64,000 nucleotides of DNA from Anticarsia gemmatalis (taxonomy: Eukaryota; Arthropoda; Insecta; Lepidoptera; Erebidae): the NCBI RefSeq assembly GCF_050436995.1, contig NC_134771.1, positions 312,501 to 376,500 of the forward strand. Direction: 5' to 3'. Made by a program: the position numbers and the translations under genes. The stretch's first letter is position 1. Each line of letters begins with the position of its first letter. The notes below the pieces were generated by a model. That model did no database searches and had not been told where the DNA came from. It saw only the letters and a program-made list of their open reading frames with translations. This document shows, piece by piece, positions 11,641 to 24,391 of the stretch.

Positions 11641-13414
11641 ACAAAAAGTATGTATTTATCAATTTAACAAATTATTGCTATTGTTAAAAAGGTATGCTGT
11701 ATATGAATATTTACTTATTATACCTTTTCTTTATTTTTTTAAACTATAACATCGAAATCTATTGACAGTTGACACGCGTTTTTGAACGCACTCAATATTG
11801 AAAGCTCGCGGTGAGGCGGTCGGAACAACATGGTTTTTTTTTTAATCATGCTCTATGGGGATTTGGATGATGGTTTTGCGTTCGGCCGCCTACCTAACTT
11901 TATTTTCAATTCACCTTGCGAATTATTATTATTTAAGTTAACATTATTTTTATATTTCTCGTTTTTGCTTTGAAAGTACAATGCAAATAAAAAGTTAACG
12001 CGTTCTTGTTGCTGAAATGCGAATCATCTTCAGGGTGTTAGATAGACGGGGGCATTAATTTATTTCATTTCACAACTATTTGAAAACTACTCCCGTAGAT
12101 TATAGCGATCTACACAATACGTCGAAGCAGCAATGAACTGAATAGTAACCATCGATTTAACGTATACTAGTTGTCAACTGAGATACGTGATACGTACGTC
12201 TGGACTTCAACCGACACATTAATATTTAATAGCTTAAATTAGGACTCACTCCCTATTAAGGAGATAATATGATACTTTAAATTCTTAAAATTCAGGTTTT
12301 TTTTCAGACTGGGCGGACTCAATAAGCGATTGTTGGATTTTCAAGGGAATAACTGAAGAAGTTTCTAGGAAGTTGACGGCCTCTATCTCATCGAGAGCTT
12401 GCAGAATCGTCGGTCTACGCCTCACCTTCACTGGTCTGAGTCTACCGTCCCGCGGGGCTATGAGAGTGATGAAATAGAGAATGTGAGTTTACCTGTGTAT
12501 TACTACACACAACACTATAAACCAACTATAGCATAGTTAGCTGGTTTCAATGGTCACCGTAGCGGAGTATTGTTTAGGACATTATTGTAGGGTAAAAATG
12601 AAAACACAGTATAATCTTAAAATATTATTTATTTCAGTTCAATAAACAGTCATAGATATTAAGACTGGCTGTGTCCTGAACTGTAGTGGACACCTCATAC
12701 ACAACACCGCCTTATACGAGGCAATTTTACAAAAATCAATACTTATTTATACAATTCAAGTATTTATAGTTTCAAAACTATCGCGGGTCCGACCAAAGCC
12801 GATGTTAGTTGGTCGAAATTACGGGTAACAAATAATGTATTGTAACCTTAATTCTTATCGTGTTTTAGTTTAGCAATTTATTAACATGCTTTCCTTTGGT
12901 ACTGTTGAAATACATACATAGAGGTGAAATACATTATTGGAATTTATACTAATATTATAAAATTGTAGAGTTTTGTTTGTTTGAACGCGCTAATCTCAGG
13001 AACAACTAGTGCGAATTGAAAAAATATTTTACTGTTGGATAGCCTATTTATTGAGGAAGGCTATAGGCTATTAACATAACGACCATAAGGAGCGGAGTAG
13101 TAACGAAAAATGTTACAGAAACGGAGAAAATTATGACCCATTCTTTATGTGTCGCAAGCGAAGTTGCGCGGGTCAGATATAAAATAATTTTAACCTTTTA
13201 ATGTCCCACTGTTGGGCAAGTTTCCTCCTGTAATGAAGGATGGGTTAGACCACCACACTAGCAAAGTGTACAGATAGAATTATGACAAGAAACAAACGAA
13301 ATTTCAAACAATATTCGTTTTTGTTGATGGTAAGGCCCCTGTTTATAAATAACCCACACAATAAGTATGTATTTCAACAGCACAAATAAAATTTTAACAA
13401 ACATGTATATAAAA
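11641..13414. other. Intergenic spacer with repeats
   Basis: No gene seen. It contains a diverged copy of the CGTCGGTC/CTGCGCC repeat family at about 12345-12590, a Helitron-like copy at 12945-13178, and a fragment of the 'TGTCCCACTGTTGGGCAAG' repeat at about 13200-13270. The Nog1 3' end lies at its right edge; no strong reverse-strand AATAAA was assigned with confidence. Confidence 0.5.
12945..13178 (+). mobile_element. Helitron-like non-autonomous element (Lep1-type)
   Basis: Starts TATACTAATATTATAAAATT, continues with GTTTGTTTGAACGCGCTAAT and GGCTATAGGCTATTAACATA, and ends GCGAAGTTGCGCGGGTCAG. The same architecture recurs at 18313, 30563 (-), 32305, 56401 (-), 58797 (-) and 62253 (-, composite). 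The sequence is a well-known dispersed repeat in Lepidoptera; assignment to Helitrons is from memory of that family, as no transposase is present. Confidence 0.7.
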
Positions 13415-16400
13415 CTATCGTCTGTCCGTCTTGCCGACGCCTCTTTTGCCAGCGAACAGATGCTTGGGCATCTTGGTCCCGATGAACCTGTCAGCCTCTC
13501 CCTTGAGACCCATACGTTTAGTCTTCTTAGCGATGGCGAGGTGAGCCAGCTTCTTCGCTTTCGTTTGCATCTGGAAATTAAAATTTTGTTGTTATGTTTG
13601 ATATAATAAGGTTTTGATTTTGAAGGAGGATATGATGTTACGGGGGGAGCATGGTTTTGGGGGGTATGTTTGGATTATGGTGTTGGGTGGGTGATTATGG
13701 TGTTGGAGGGTTGATTATGGTGCTGGGGGGGCGATTATGGTGCTGGGGGTGGTATGGTGCTGGGGGGTATGGCATCGGGAGGATTATGGTGTTGGTGGGG
13801 CGGTAGGGTGTTAGGGGGGCGTGTTATGATGTTCGGGGGCCTGTTATGTATTTGCGGGGGCATGGTGTTGTGCGGGAGGAGCAGGGGTATGATGGTAAGA
13901 GGGGGGGTATGTATGTGGGGGGGGGCTGATGTTAAGGTAGGGTAAGACTTAAGTGGTGGTGTCACTAATGGGTGTATGATATTTTGATATTGGGCTTAAG
14001 GGGTGTGTGTGATGTTAAAAATAGGAGTGATATTTTAATGTTTATGATATTTGTTATAAAGGGGTGGGAGGGTAAGAAATAGTTTTGTATATAACATGGG
14101 TGATGCACATAACACAGCGCATGTGACATGCGACCTTATGTGATAAGTTACTGTCGGCCGCGGTATGACTCACGAGCGACGTATAGCACTGCAAGTGAGC
14201 TTCGATCGGGCCAGTATATAATACTATTTTCTAGAAATACTTGTGTGTACACAATACACAAGTAACAATACTAAGTTATTCATCCTAGTGACTGATATTT
14301 TCGTAAGATCTATGGCTTAAGGTGCATTAAAAATTATGATATTTTTTTATAATTTCGCAGACAGACAAAAAAATTAAATTCATCAACTATTTATACTTGT
14401 GTATTGTGTACACACTTAACAGTATAAAATAATGTTGTGTACTTTTAATAAAACTGTTCGCCATTGCTATTTATTGGCTAGGAAGACACAGTCATGTTGT
14501 TTTAACACAAAAGAGGCACAAATCAAAATTGAAAAACATCCTTTTTTATATGAATAAAGCATTTAATCGGGTTTATTAAAAAAGACGTGATTTTTTTTTT
14601 TATTGCTTATAGTGCAAAATTATTGAAAGTCTTTTAAAATATACTTGATATAATGCCAAATCCTATTTTTAATATAAATGCGAAAGTTTTTGAGAATGCA
14701 TGTTTGTTACTCTTTCCGGCAAATACTACTGACTCGATTACGATGAAATTTTGTATATAGGTGAAGACCCAGAGTAACACACAGGCTACTTTTAATCCCG
14801 GAGTTCCCGAGGGATCGGGATTTACACGGGAAGGGTTTCCAGACGAAGTCGCGGGCGACCTCTAGTGTTGCAATAAAAAGGAATTTAGATTTTTTGATTT
14901 GTCCTCCTTTTGTTTTTGAAAGCAGCGAATTGGAAGTAAAATAAGTAAATGTACGTACAATCTTATCCCCGACTCCCTCGGTGTCCCGGGCGGGCTTGCT
15001 GACGGAGCGGCCGCGCTCCTCGATCCGCTGTCGCTTGGCGGCAGGAGCGGAGCGGGAGCGGGAGCGGGACTGAGAGCGAGTGAAGTGAGCCTCCTTCGTC
15101 TCTGACATGTCCACACCTGGAAAGTAAGCATCAGTATTAAACAATATGTCAGAAATCATCATTATTTTTTTTTTTTACAAGAACAGTAATAACGTATTTT
15201 TGCGTATACGTCGGCACCTCCCACGCAAGTGTACATGACTAAAATTTGTTGATTACACTTCTTGAGGGTATGCTAAGTCCCCAATCCGCACTTAGTCAAC
15301 GTGGTGGAACCCTCCATCGGGTACCCTCAAGTCCCTCAAAGTCCCTCCATTGTATACTTGACTGGGTTAAAGAAAAATTATCAAATTTATATGCACTTAC
15401 AGACTGAAACATTTTATCAGGCACTCATTTGATACCAACGAAAATATGACATAGTGACGTCACTACATGGCATTTCTATATTAAAACGTGTTTTTGTTTT
15501 CATAAAGAGTAGCTAATTTGACTATAATAATTATAGTCCGATGATTTAATAGTCCGATACCCTATTTGGGAGGTGATCCTTGCTCAGCATATTAAGTCGG
15601 GGTAAAAGTCTTTTCAATAAATAAATAAAATCTTTTGTCTACACAAAAAAGCTCGATATTTGGGTACCTCACGAGCTATAATGAACCGTGTGATTGTTGA
15701 AGCTAAAGAGAGTTTATTACAAGTTCATACATACTGTAATGCGAAAAGGCTTTTTCCCCGACCTAATATAATAATATTAATAAAACATTGTATATAACAT
15801 GGGTGATGCACATAACACGGTGCGTGTGACATGCGACCTTATGTGATAAGTTACTGTCGGCCGCGGTATGACTCACGAGCGACGTATAGCACTGCAAGTG
15901 AGCTTCGATCGGGCCCGTACACGACTATATACATATACAACAAACCATATATAAAAATAAATAAATAAAACATAAAAAAGCAACATATTATTATCAAACT
16001 ACTGGGAAAGGGTTTCATCTCGTAATGAGGGAGGGCAATGGCCTTTAGACCAGCACATTCCCCAAGTAACAGTTGTAAAAAGGATTCCTTTCTTGTTTCA
16101 GTTACCGAAAAATGTGAAATATATCGAACCCGAGACCTCATGATCAAAATGCGCACACTTTACCCCTCTGTTGACAAAATCAGCATAATGTCAGTCTGCC
16201 AAATATCTTTAACAATGTTTAGAATTTTTAAAATCTATTAATAACATATTGAGGGTTTGCAAAGTCCCCAACCCGCACTTGGCTAGCGTGGTGGACTCAA
16301 GGCCTAACACCCCTTCATTTGGGAGGAGACCCTTGCCCAGCAGTGGGACAGTAATGGGTTACACTTATTTATTATTAAAAATTAAAAACATAATATAAGT

Positions 16401-19400
16401 AATGTATAGTTACCAAGTTTCTCCATCTCCTCCCTAAGTTTGCCAGTAGAGCGGTCCCGGGCCCGCGCGCGGCTGGTGCGCGGCATGACGGGCTTGGTGG
16501 ACTGCTTCACCAGGCGAGACTCGTCCTTCAGGATCGCCTTCTTGTTGCTGGAATAAGCAAAATAGAACATTTATTAACACTTTATTCATCATCAAATAAT
16601 AAAAAATTCAATATCAAAAATTCTTTGTATCTTAGTAACATAAAAAAAAATGTATATATAAATTGAGAATAATATATTACTATATTGAATGGAAAATTCG
16701 AATAATTAAACATAAGCAAAAGAGAAAAAAATATTGGTCACAAGATTATTTGTTTCGTATGGGAATCGAAGTCACGACCGTGCAGTGGGAATCCCAAATT
16801 TCAAACGCCAGGTAACAACTCCATAATGATTTTACGATTGAAAAATACAATCATGATTAATATGACTCGGGATATAAATCCAAAATCTTTTTGGCCAACT
16901 TGGTAATGAAATTTGCAACTTCTTACCACTTAGATTATTTTTTCCCGACACGGAACTCAAACCTGCGACCTCTGCAGTCCTACAATATACAAGGCTAACA
17001 TACCGTATCTGCCGGGCGAGTTCCTTGATCTCCTTCATAGTATCGTCGAGCTCAATCTTGGGCACCGCGTACATACCACCAGCCTCACGCAACTCCTCCT
17101 CTTTCTCCAGTTCCGCTAGTTTCTGTGTTAAAACCATTTATAATTAGTATTTATTAGTAGTGCATTGAGTTAACCACTAACCGTACGATATATTTATTTA
17201 TTTCATGTTCTCCATTATATTTTAATACTTTTTTTTTTGTTTTTCTCTCTATAAGAACCTTTCCTGTGTCTTGTCAAACAATAAATCGAATTAGTTCAAT
17301 TGTTCATGAGTTGTGTGCTTAGTACGGCGATTCATTTTTATATATAAGAAGATAAGACTATCTGAATCTGTTATCAATATGGACCATTTATGCCAGTAAA
17401 AATTGGTAATAATCCATACTAATATTATAAATGCGAAAGTTACTCTGTCTGTCTGTTACTCAATCACGCCTAAACTACTGAACCAAACCCGCCAAACGAC
17501 ATAGGCTTCTTTTTAAACCGGAAAAATTACGCATTCCCAAAAAAAATCAGGTGGTGGACGAAGACGCGGGTAAAAGCTAGTAGTAATATATAAAATTCTC
17601 GTGTCACAATGTTAGTTACCTTACTCCTCCTAAACGGCTTGGCCGATTTTAATCAAATGTTATATGCATATTCAGTAAGCCTGAGAATCGACTACTATCT
17701 ATTTCCATACCCCTAAGTAATAAGGGTTACCCAGGTCTAAGATATTTTTTATTTATATTTCAAAACAACGTTTGCCTGGTGAGCTAGTGTTAATATAAGA
17801 GTGCTTACATCAAATATCTCCGGATCGATATAATCAGCGATGTTGTGTCCCTCCCAGAACTCCGGGATGGGATCGTGACGCTCCTCCTCCGGGATCTCCG
17901 CGTAGTTCTTCTGCAAGTCTGTAACAGACATACATAGTTTACATACATACATACATACATAATACCTATTATACCGTAGAGGTGTAGACAGTAGTATATG
18001 GAATACACCCATATTTCCTCCACAACATGGCACAAATATTTGCCCCAGATGGGATTCGAACCCACCACACGTGACGCTACGGATATTGCGGCTACGTTAA
18101 CCACTGCGTCAAACGTGCAGTTTCGTTACGTGTATATTCCCAAATATTAAGGCGGGTAAAAGGTCTTTTCGCATTATAGTATGAATGAACTTGTAATACT
18201 CTCTTTGGCTTCAAGAATCACAAATGAGTACACGGTTCATTGGGTTTCTTTCAGTGAGCTCGTGAGGTACCCAAATATCGAGCTTTTTTGTGTAGAGAAA
18301 ACATTTTATTACAAGTTCATCTATACAAATATTGCAAAGCTGAAGAGTTTGTTTGTTTGAATGCGCTAATCTCAGGAACTACTGGTCCGATTTGAAAAAA
18401 TCTTAAAATTTTGGATAGCACATTTATTGAGGAAGGCTATAGGCTATATATCATCACGCTACGATCAATAGGAGCAGGGTAGCAATAAAAAATGTTACAA
18501 AAACGGGGAAAATTTTGACCCATTCCCTCTTATGTGAGGCAAGCGAAGTTGCGCGGGTCAGCTAGTACATACTATAATGCGAAAAGATTTTTCCCCGACC
18601 TAATATATACAGTTACAAATAGCCTTTATCTTACCAAGCACATAGTCATCTCCCTCCTCGAGCTCGATCTCTCTCTCCAACTTCCGTTTCCTGGCGAGCT
18701 TTTCGGCCTGCTGCTGCTTCTTGAGCGCCACGCCGGGGGGGATGACGGGGGGGCGCGCCTTGCCGTCGCGGGGGGCCGGCATGGCCACGTGCAGGCGGTT
18801 CAAGATGCCGTCCACCTGGAGAAAGTGACAAATCAAGGTAAGAACTGGTATTTTTTTTTATAACGTTTATTCATATAATACATCACATTATAAAATACAT
18901 ACAAAAATCGCCAAACTGTCAACCAGTTTGTTGGCGATAATGGCGCTCTTTAATTCACAATTATTATTATTATATAAATATTATTACTTATCGACTATAA
19001 TATATACGTTATTTTTCTTTATATAAAACTAAATCTTATTCTATATATCATATTATCACATACATATTATTTTAATAATATTTATCTTATATCTATCTTT
19101 ATATTTATTTCTTAGGTACATGGCATTCTTATATCTTTAAGTAGTAGTTTTTCAGTCTTTTTTTCAGAGTACTTATATTATTTATGTACGAGTTCCTTAT
19201 AAAATCGATTAAAATAAAATAGTATAATATTTTTATACAAGTACATTCTCATTGAGCTGTGAAAACTGAGCGGTTTATGTTGACACCTCTCACGCAAGTG
19301 GTTGCAGGTTCGAATATGAGGCAACACACCAATGACTTTTCCAAGTTATGTATTAGAAATAATTATCACCTGTTCCAATGGTGAAGGAAAACATCGTGAT

Positions 19401-22400
19401 GCAACCTTGCATGTCTCACCCAGCCTTGAGCCAGAGGAGACCCTTGCCCAGCAGTAGGACAGTGATGAGTTAAATTCATTTTATTTATACAGACGGACCC
19501 CGTAGCGCAGTGGTTAAGGTGGTCACGTTTCCACTACCAGTGCATCGAGTGGTCGTGGGTTCGATTCCCACACGGGACAATTATTTGTGCGATCTACAAA
19601 TAATTACTTTGGGTCTGGTTGTTCTTTGTGTTTGTATATTTGTATAAGTCCCCGCGACACAAGACGAATTCTAAGAGCAGGAATTGTATTAAAAAAAAAA
19701 TTTGATGGTCACTATGTGGCAAAATTTTGAAAATTATATTTATAGTTTGGGACCGGCCTGAGGGTAAGTAGTGTAGTGTTACCTTCTTAGTCCTCATGTT
19801 GTCCGCAAGCCTGTGCGACAGCAGTCGCTCGCAGGCCTCTATCTTGACCTCCTGCACGCCCTCCTCCGTCATCGTGGACATGCGCATCACTGGCACCGTC
19901 GATAGCTCTGAGTTTGAGCTTGCACTGGAGATAAACAGATTGTTGATGAATTCGTGTAATTAGGTTATTTGGGATCTGCCTATCCTTATGAGAAATACGG
20001 CGAGATGTCTACCATGTGAAGACTTCATCATGAAATCTGCCAGGAATAGTCTACCATGTGACGTTTTCTATATTTCTGAAGTCTTCCTCAAGGAAAATTC
20101 TACCAATTGACGTCGTCAACTTGGAAAATTCTACCAATCGGCGTCTTCCTCAAGGAAAATTCTACCAATTGAAGTCTTCATCAATGAAAATTCTACCAAT
20201 TGAAGTCATCCTCAATGAAAATTCTACCAATTGACGTCTTCCTCAAGGAAAATTCTACCAATTGAGATCGTCAACATGGACAATTCTACCAATTGAAGTC
20301 TTCCTCAATGAAAATTCTACCAATTGAAGTCTTCCTCAAGGAAAATTCTACCAATTGCAGTCCTCCTCAATGAAAATTCTACCAATTGACGTCCTCCTTA
20401 AGGAAAATTCTACAAATTGACGTCGTCCACCTGGAAACTTCTACCAAATGACGTCTTCGTCAAGGAAAATTCTACCAATTGACTTCGTCGACCCGGAAAA
20501 TTCTACCAAATGACGTCTTCATCAAGGGAAATTCTACCAATTGACGTCCAGTCAAGGAAAATTCTACCAATTGAGGTCTTCAAGCAGGAAAATTCTACCA
20601 ATTGTCGTCTTACAACTGGAAAATTCTACCATTTGACGTCGTCAACTTGGAAAATTCTACCAATTGACGTCTTCCTCAAGGAAAATTCTACCAATTGAGA
20701 TCGTCAACATGGACAATTCTACCAATTGAAGTCTTCCTAAAGGAAAATTCTACCAATTGACGTCTTCCATCTAGGAAAATTCTACCAATTGACGCCTTCC
20801 ATCTAGGAAAATTCTACCAATTGACGTCTTCCTCAAAGAAAATTCTACCAATTGACGCCTTCCATCTAGGAAAATTCTACCAAATGACGTCTGATAGGGG
20901 GAACGCGCGCGAAAAAAATTATAAATTTAATCTGTTTACTTACTTGACAAGATTTCCCTTAGAGCATGTTTCGATCAGGTTATCAATGAGTACTTTCTTG
21001 TTGGGCGGCAGGTCTTCCGGCGTGACCACGTCCATCTTGTTCATCACTACTATGAGTGGCTTGTTGTTGAATAGTGGCTTTATACTCTCGAATAACGATA
21101 TCTGGAAGATAAATGGTACAATTAGGAAAAGTTTCAAGTCTTATGAATAAGTATCGGATAGTTTAAAAAAGGGAGACGTGTGTTTCTTGCTATTTGACGA
21201 CCTCTGTAGCTCAGTGGTCGCTTCGCCACTAGTATTGCGTATGGAGGTCGTGGGTTCGATTGTCACACGGAACAATAAATTGTGCGATCCACAAATAATT
21301 GTTTCAGGTCTGGTTGTACTTTGTGTCCGTTGTTTGTATATTTATAAAAGTCCTCGCAACACACAAGCAACTCATTGCGCGAGATTTGTCTATAAAAAAT
21401 TTAAAAAAAAATGTTTCAGTTCTGGTTGAACACTGTTTCCGTTGTTTGTATATTTGTAAATTCGGGAATTCTTAGTGCGGGAGATGTCTTTTAAAAACAA
21501 AATGATTTAAAAATGCATCATACCTGTTGTTCGATGCTGTGTCCGCACTGCTCGGAGGGGTCGAGGAAGTACAGCACGGCGGCGCGCAGGTGCGCCAGCG
21601 CCGTCACGGCCTGCATCTCGATCACGTTGCGCTCCTCCAGCGGGTGGTCCAGGATGCCGGGCGTGTCGATCACCTGCGGAACATAACAAGAGCTGCCTTT
21701 ACAATTATATCATACATGTCAAAGTAACAACAACCGTAGCGCCGCGTCTGGTGGGTTCGAATCCCATCCGGGACAAATCTTTGTGTGAAGAGCACGAGTA
21801 TTTGTTCTGAGCCTGGATGTCAATTTATCTATATAAGTATGTATTTAGAAGTATATAAGTATGTTTATCAGTTATTTGGTTACCATAGTACAAGCTCTGC
21901 TTAGTTTGGAATCAAATGACCGTGTATGAGTCGTCCAATGATATTTATTCATTTATTTAAAGTTTGTGAGGATGGATGTATATATGTTTGTTACTCCTTC
22001 ACGAAAAAACTACTAGACGGATTTTAATGAAATTTTATACAGAAATAGTTTAAAACCTAGATTAACATAGGATACTTTTTACCTTGTGGAATCTGTTTTC
22101 ATACTGAAAACGTCGTAGGTGGATATTAGTACAATCTAAGTTACAGTGACAGTTTTGACCTGTCCAAGAAAGGCTTGAATACACTATTGATACAAATTAT
22201 TTGAATACGTACCTGCCATCTCAAGTACTTGTAGTCAGTGTGTCCGACGTACAAACTCTTAGTTGTGAATGCATATGGCTGGACTTCCACGTCAGCTCTG
22301 GTTATCTGTAACAAGAAACAAGTGTTTAAACCCATCTTACTGTCATTATGACTACCTCTATAACACGGTTGGTGGTGTATGCGACCGCGCAAGGAGTCTC

Positions 22401-24348
22401 GGGTTCTAATCCTGGGTCAGGCCAAAAAGTCTTTTCTGAGATTTTAGGAATTTTTCAGATTGCGTGTAGTTAGAACGTTGAGGTCATCAAGGACCTCAGG
22501 ACCTCGGAGAGCACGTAAAGCCGTCGGTCCTGCGCCTGACCAGTGACCCTCACTGGTCGTGTCGGTTAGCCGTCTCATTGGACTACGAGAGTGATGGAAT
22601 AGAGAGTGTACCTAGATTAAGCATATCACAGGTTGTTGGCTGGTTGCAATGACCGTCGTAGCAGAAGGGCACAATTTAAATGTGTAGTGTTTTACATGAA
22701 ACTCGATGTAGAATAGTGTGTGTGAAATAATATGTACCTTGTTGATAAAGCTGGACTTGCCGACGTTAGGGAACCCGCAAATGATGATGGTGCGTGTGTA
22801 AGGATCGATGGACGGCAGACGAGCTAAATGTTGACGAACCTGTGGAAAAATAACGATACATTCATTAACACAAAGCAACAAAGCAACAATTCACACAAAG
22901 GATCAAGAATGGTCGAAGTGTCAGCCAGGCATTAACTGGCACCCCCACCCCTAAGATAACACAAAGCATTAATTACCAGTTACTTTGAGATCATTAGTCG
23001 AAAAATGATCAGTAGGTCACTTTGACGCGGACATTACATCACTGGCTGATTGCTATTTGACCTACCGTCTCTGAATTTCTAATGACAAAGGTAAAATAGA
23101 AAATCTTGTTTCCAAGAAAATTTAAATATAAGCAATCTGTTTAGGGCACAAGTCCTTACGATTTCTTACACAATTTTGTAACACTTTGATGACAAAAATG
23201 GCTAATATTGGCCTGATCTTGTGACAATATTGGATTTCATAGGGTGGTAAATATATCCTGAATGTTATCAAATAACAGTAATTAAGCAATATCACTGATA
23301 GTTCATGCTAATAAAACAGTTCTTTAACTACATCAATGTCATCACCGCCTGCGACACTGGGTTGGAAACTACACTTAACAAAAGTGACACAAATAGTACT
23401 CATAGCTAGCTGCTACTAGCTCTTCTCAGAAGGCTCTACCCCCGTTCCAAGATAGTGGTAGATTCAGTAATTGTAACGACTATCATATTTGACCTAAATG
23501 AATAAATGATTAGATTTTGATTTTACCTGTTCCAAATATGTAAGGTTGGCAGCCTGCCTCTTCATAATAGTGGCCATGCGACCGAGCGCCGCGCGTTTGA
23601 GCTGCTTGCATCGGTATAACGAGTCTCCGTATTTTAACAGACGTACGTAGTCTTTTGCTACACTGAAAATGTTATGAAAAATAATATACACTTTGAATGA
23701 CAATAACTAAAGGATTGAGTGTTGTTTATTTACACTGTTGGTAGTGGGACAAAGTAAGAGTGTTTCAGTATGACTAGAATGAAATATGTAAGTTGCTTAA
23801 ATAGCATCCTAGATAGCTCATAAACATAAAATTTTAGCTAGGTTTACAGATTGAAACAATAGAATTTTAATTTATATTGCAGAGCAGAGTACCAGTGAAA
23901 AATGATACCAAAACAGGGAAAATTATGAGTTACTAGCTGACCCGCGCAACTTCGCTTGCGTCACATAAGAGAGAATGGGTCAGAATTATCCACGTTTTTG
24001 TAACACTTTTTTACTGTTACTCTGCTCCTATTGGTCGTAGCATGATGATTTAAAATATGCTTTATTTTTCACGAAAAATATTCTTAAAATTATTTATATC
24101 TCTTAATATAACGAAGTCGCGCTAAGGCATATCCGCCATTAAAACAGTTGCCATGACAACGGAATTTTGTTAATTTAATGTCATTATAATATTGATTATT
24201 CGCGACTTCGTTCGCCACCTGAATTTTCCCGGGAAATGAGTCATTTTCCCGGGGTAAAAAGTAGCCTATGTCCTTTCTCGGGTATCAAAGTATCTCCATA
24301 CCAAATTTCATGCAAATTGGTTCAGTAGTTTAGGCGTGATTGAGTAGC

Positions 24349-24391
<43 letters not shown>

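Noticed and set aside
13735..13965. Proline-rich and glycine-rich frames on the two strands
   Set aside because: They lie wholly in the G-rich tract of Nog1 intron 14 and reflect base composition.
14707..15162. A 151-codon reverse-strand frame as an independent gene
   Set aside because: It is Nog1 exon 14 read through its donor into intron and a dispersed repeat.
19496..19580. True tRNA gene suggested by A- and B-box motifs
   Set aside because: The sequence does not fold as a cloverleaf by eye, and the same boxes with the same downstream body recur at many places, as expected of SINEs.
20510..21150. Reading frames with repeated Lys-Ile-Leu-Pro-Ile
   Set aside because: They are translations of minisatellite B; 31 is not a multiple of 3, and the region is intron of Nog1 on the other strand.
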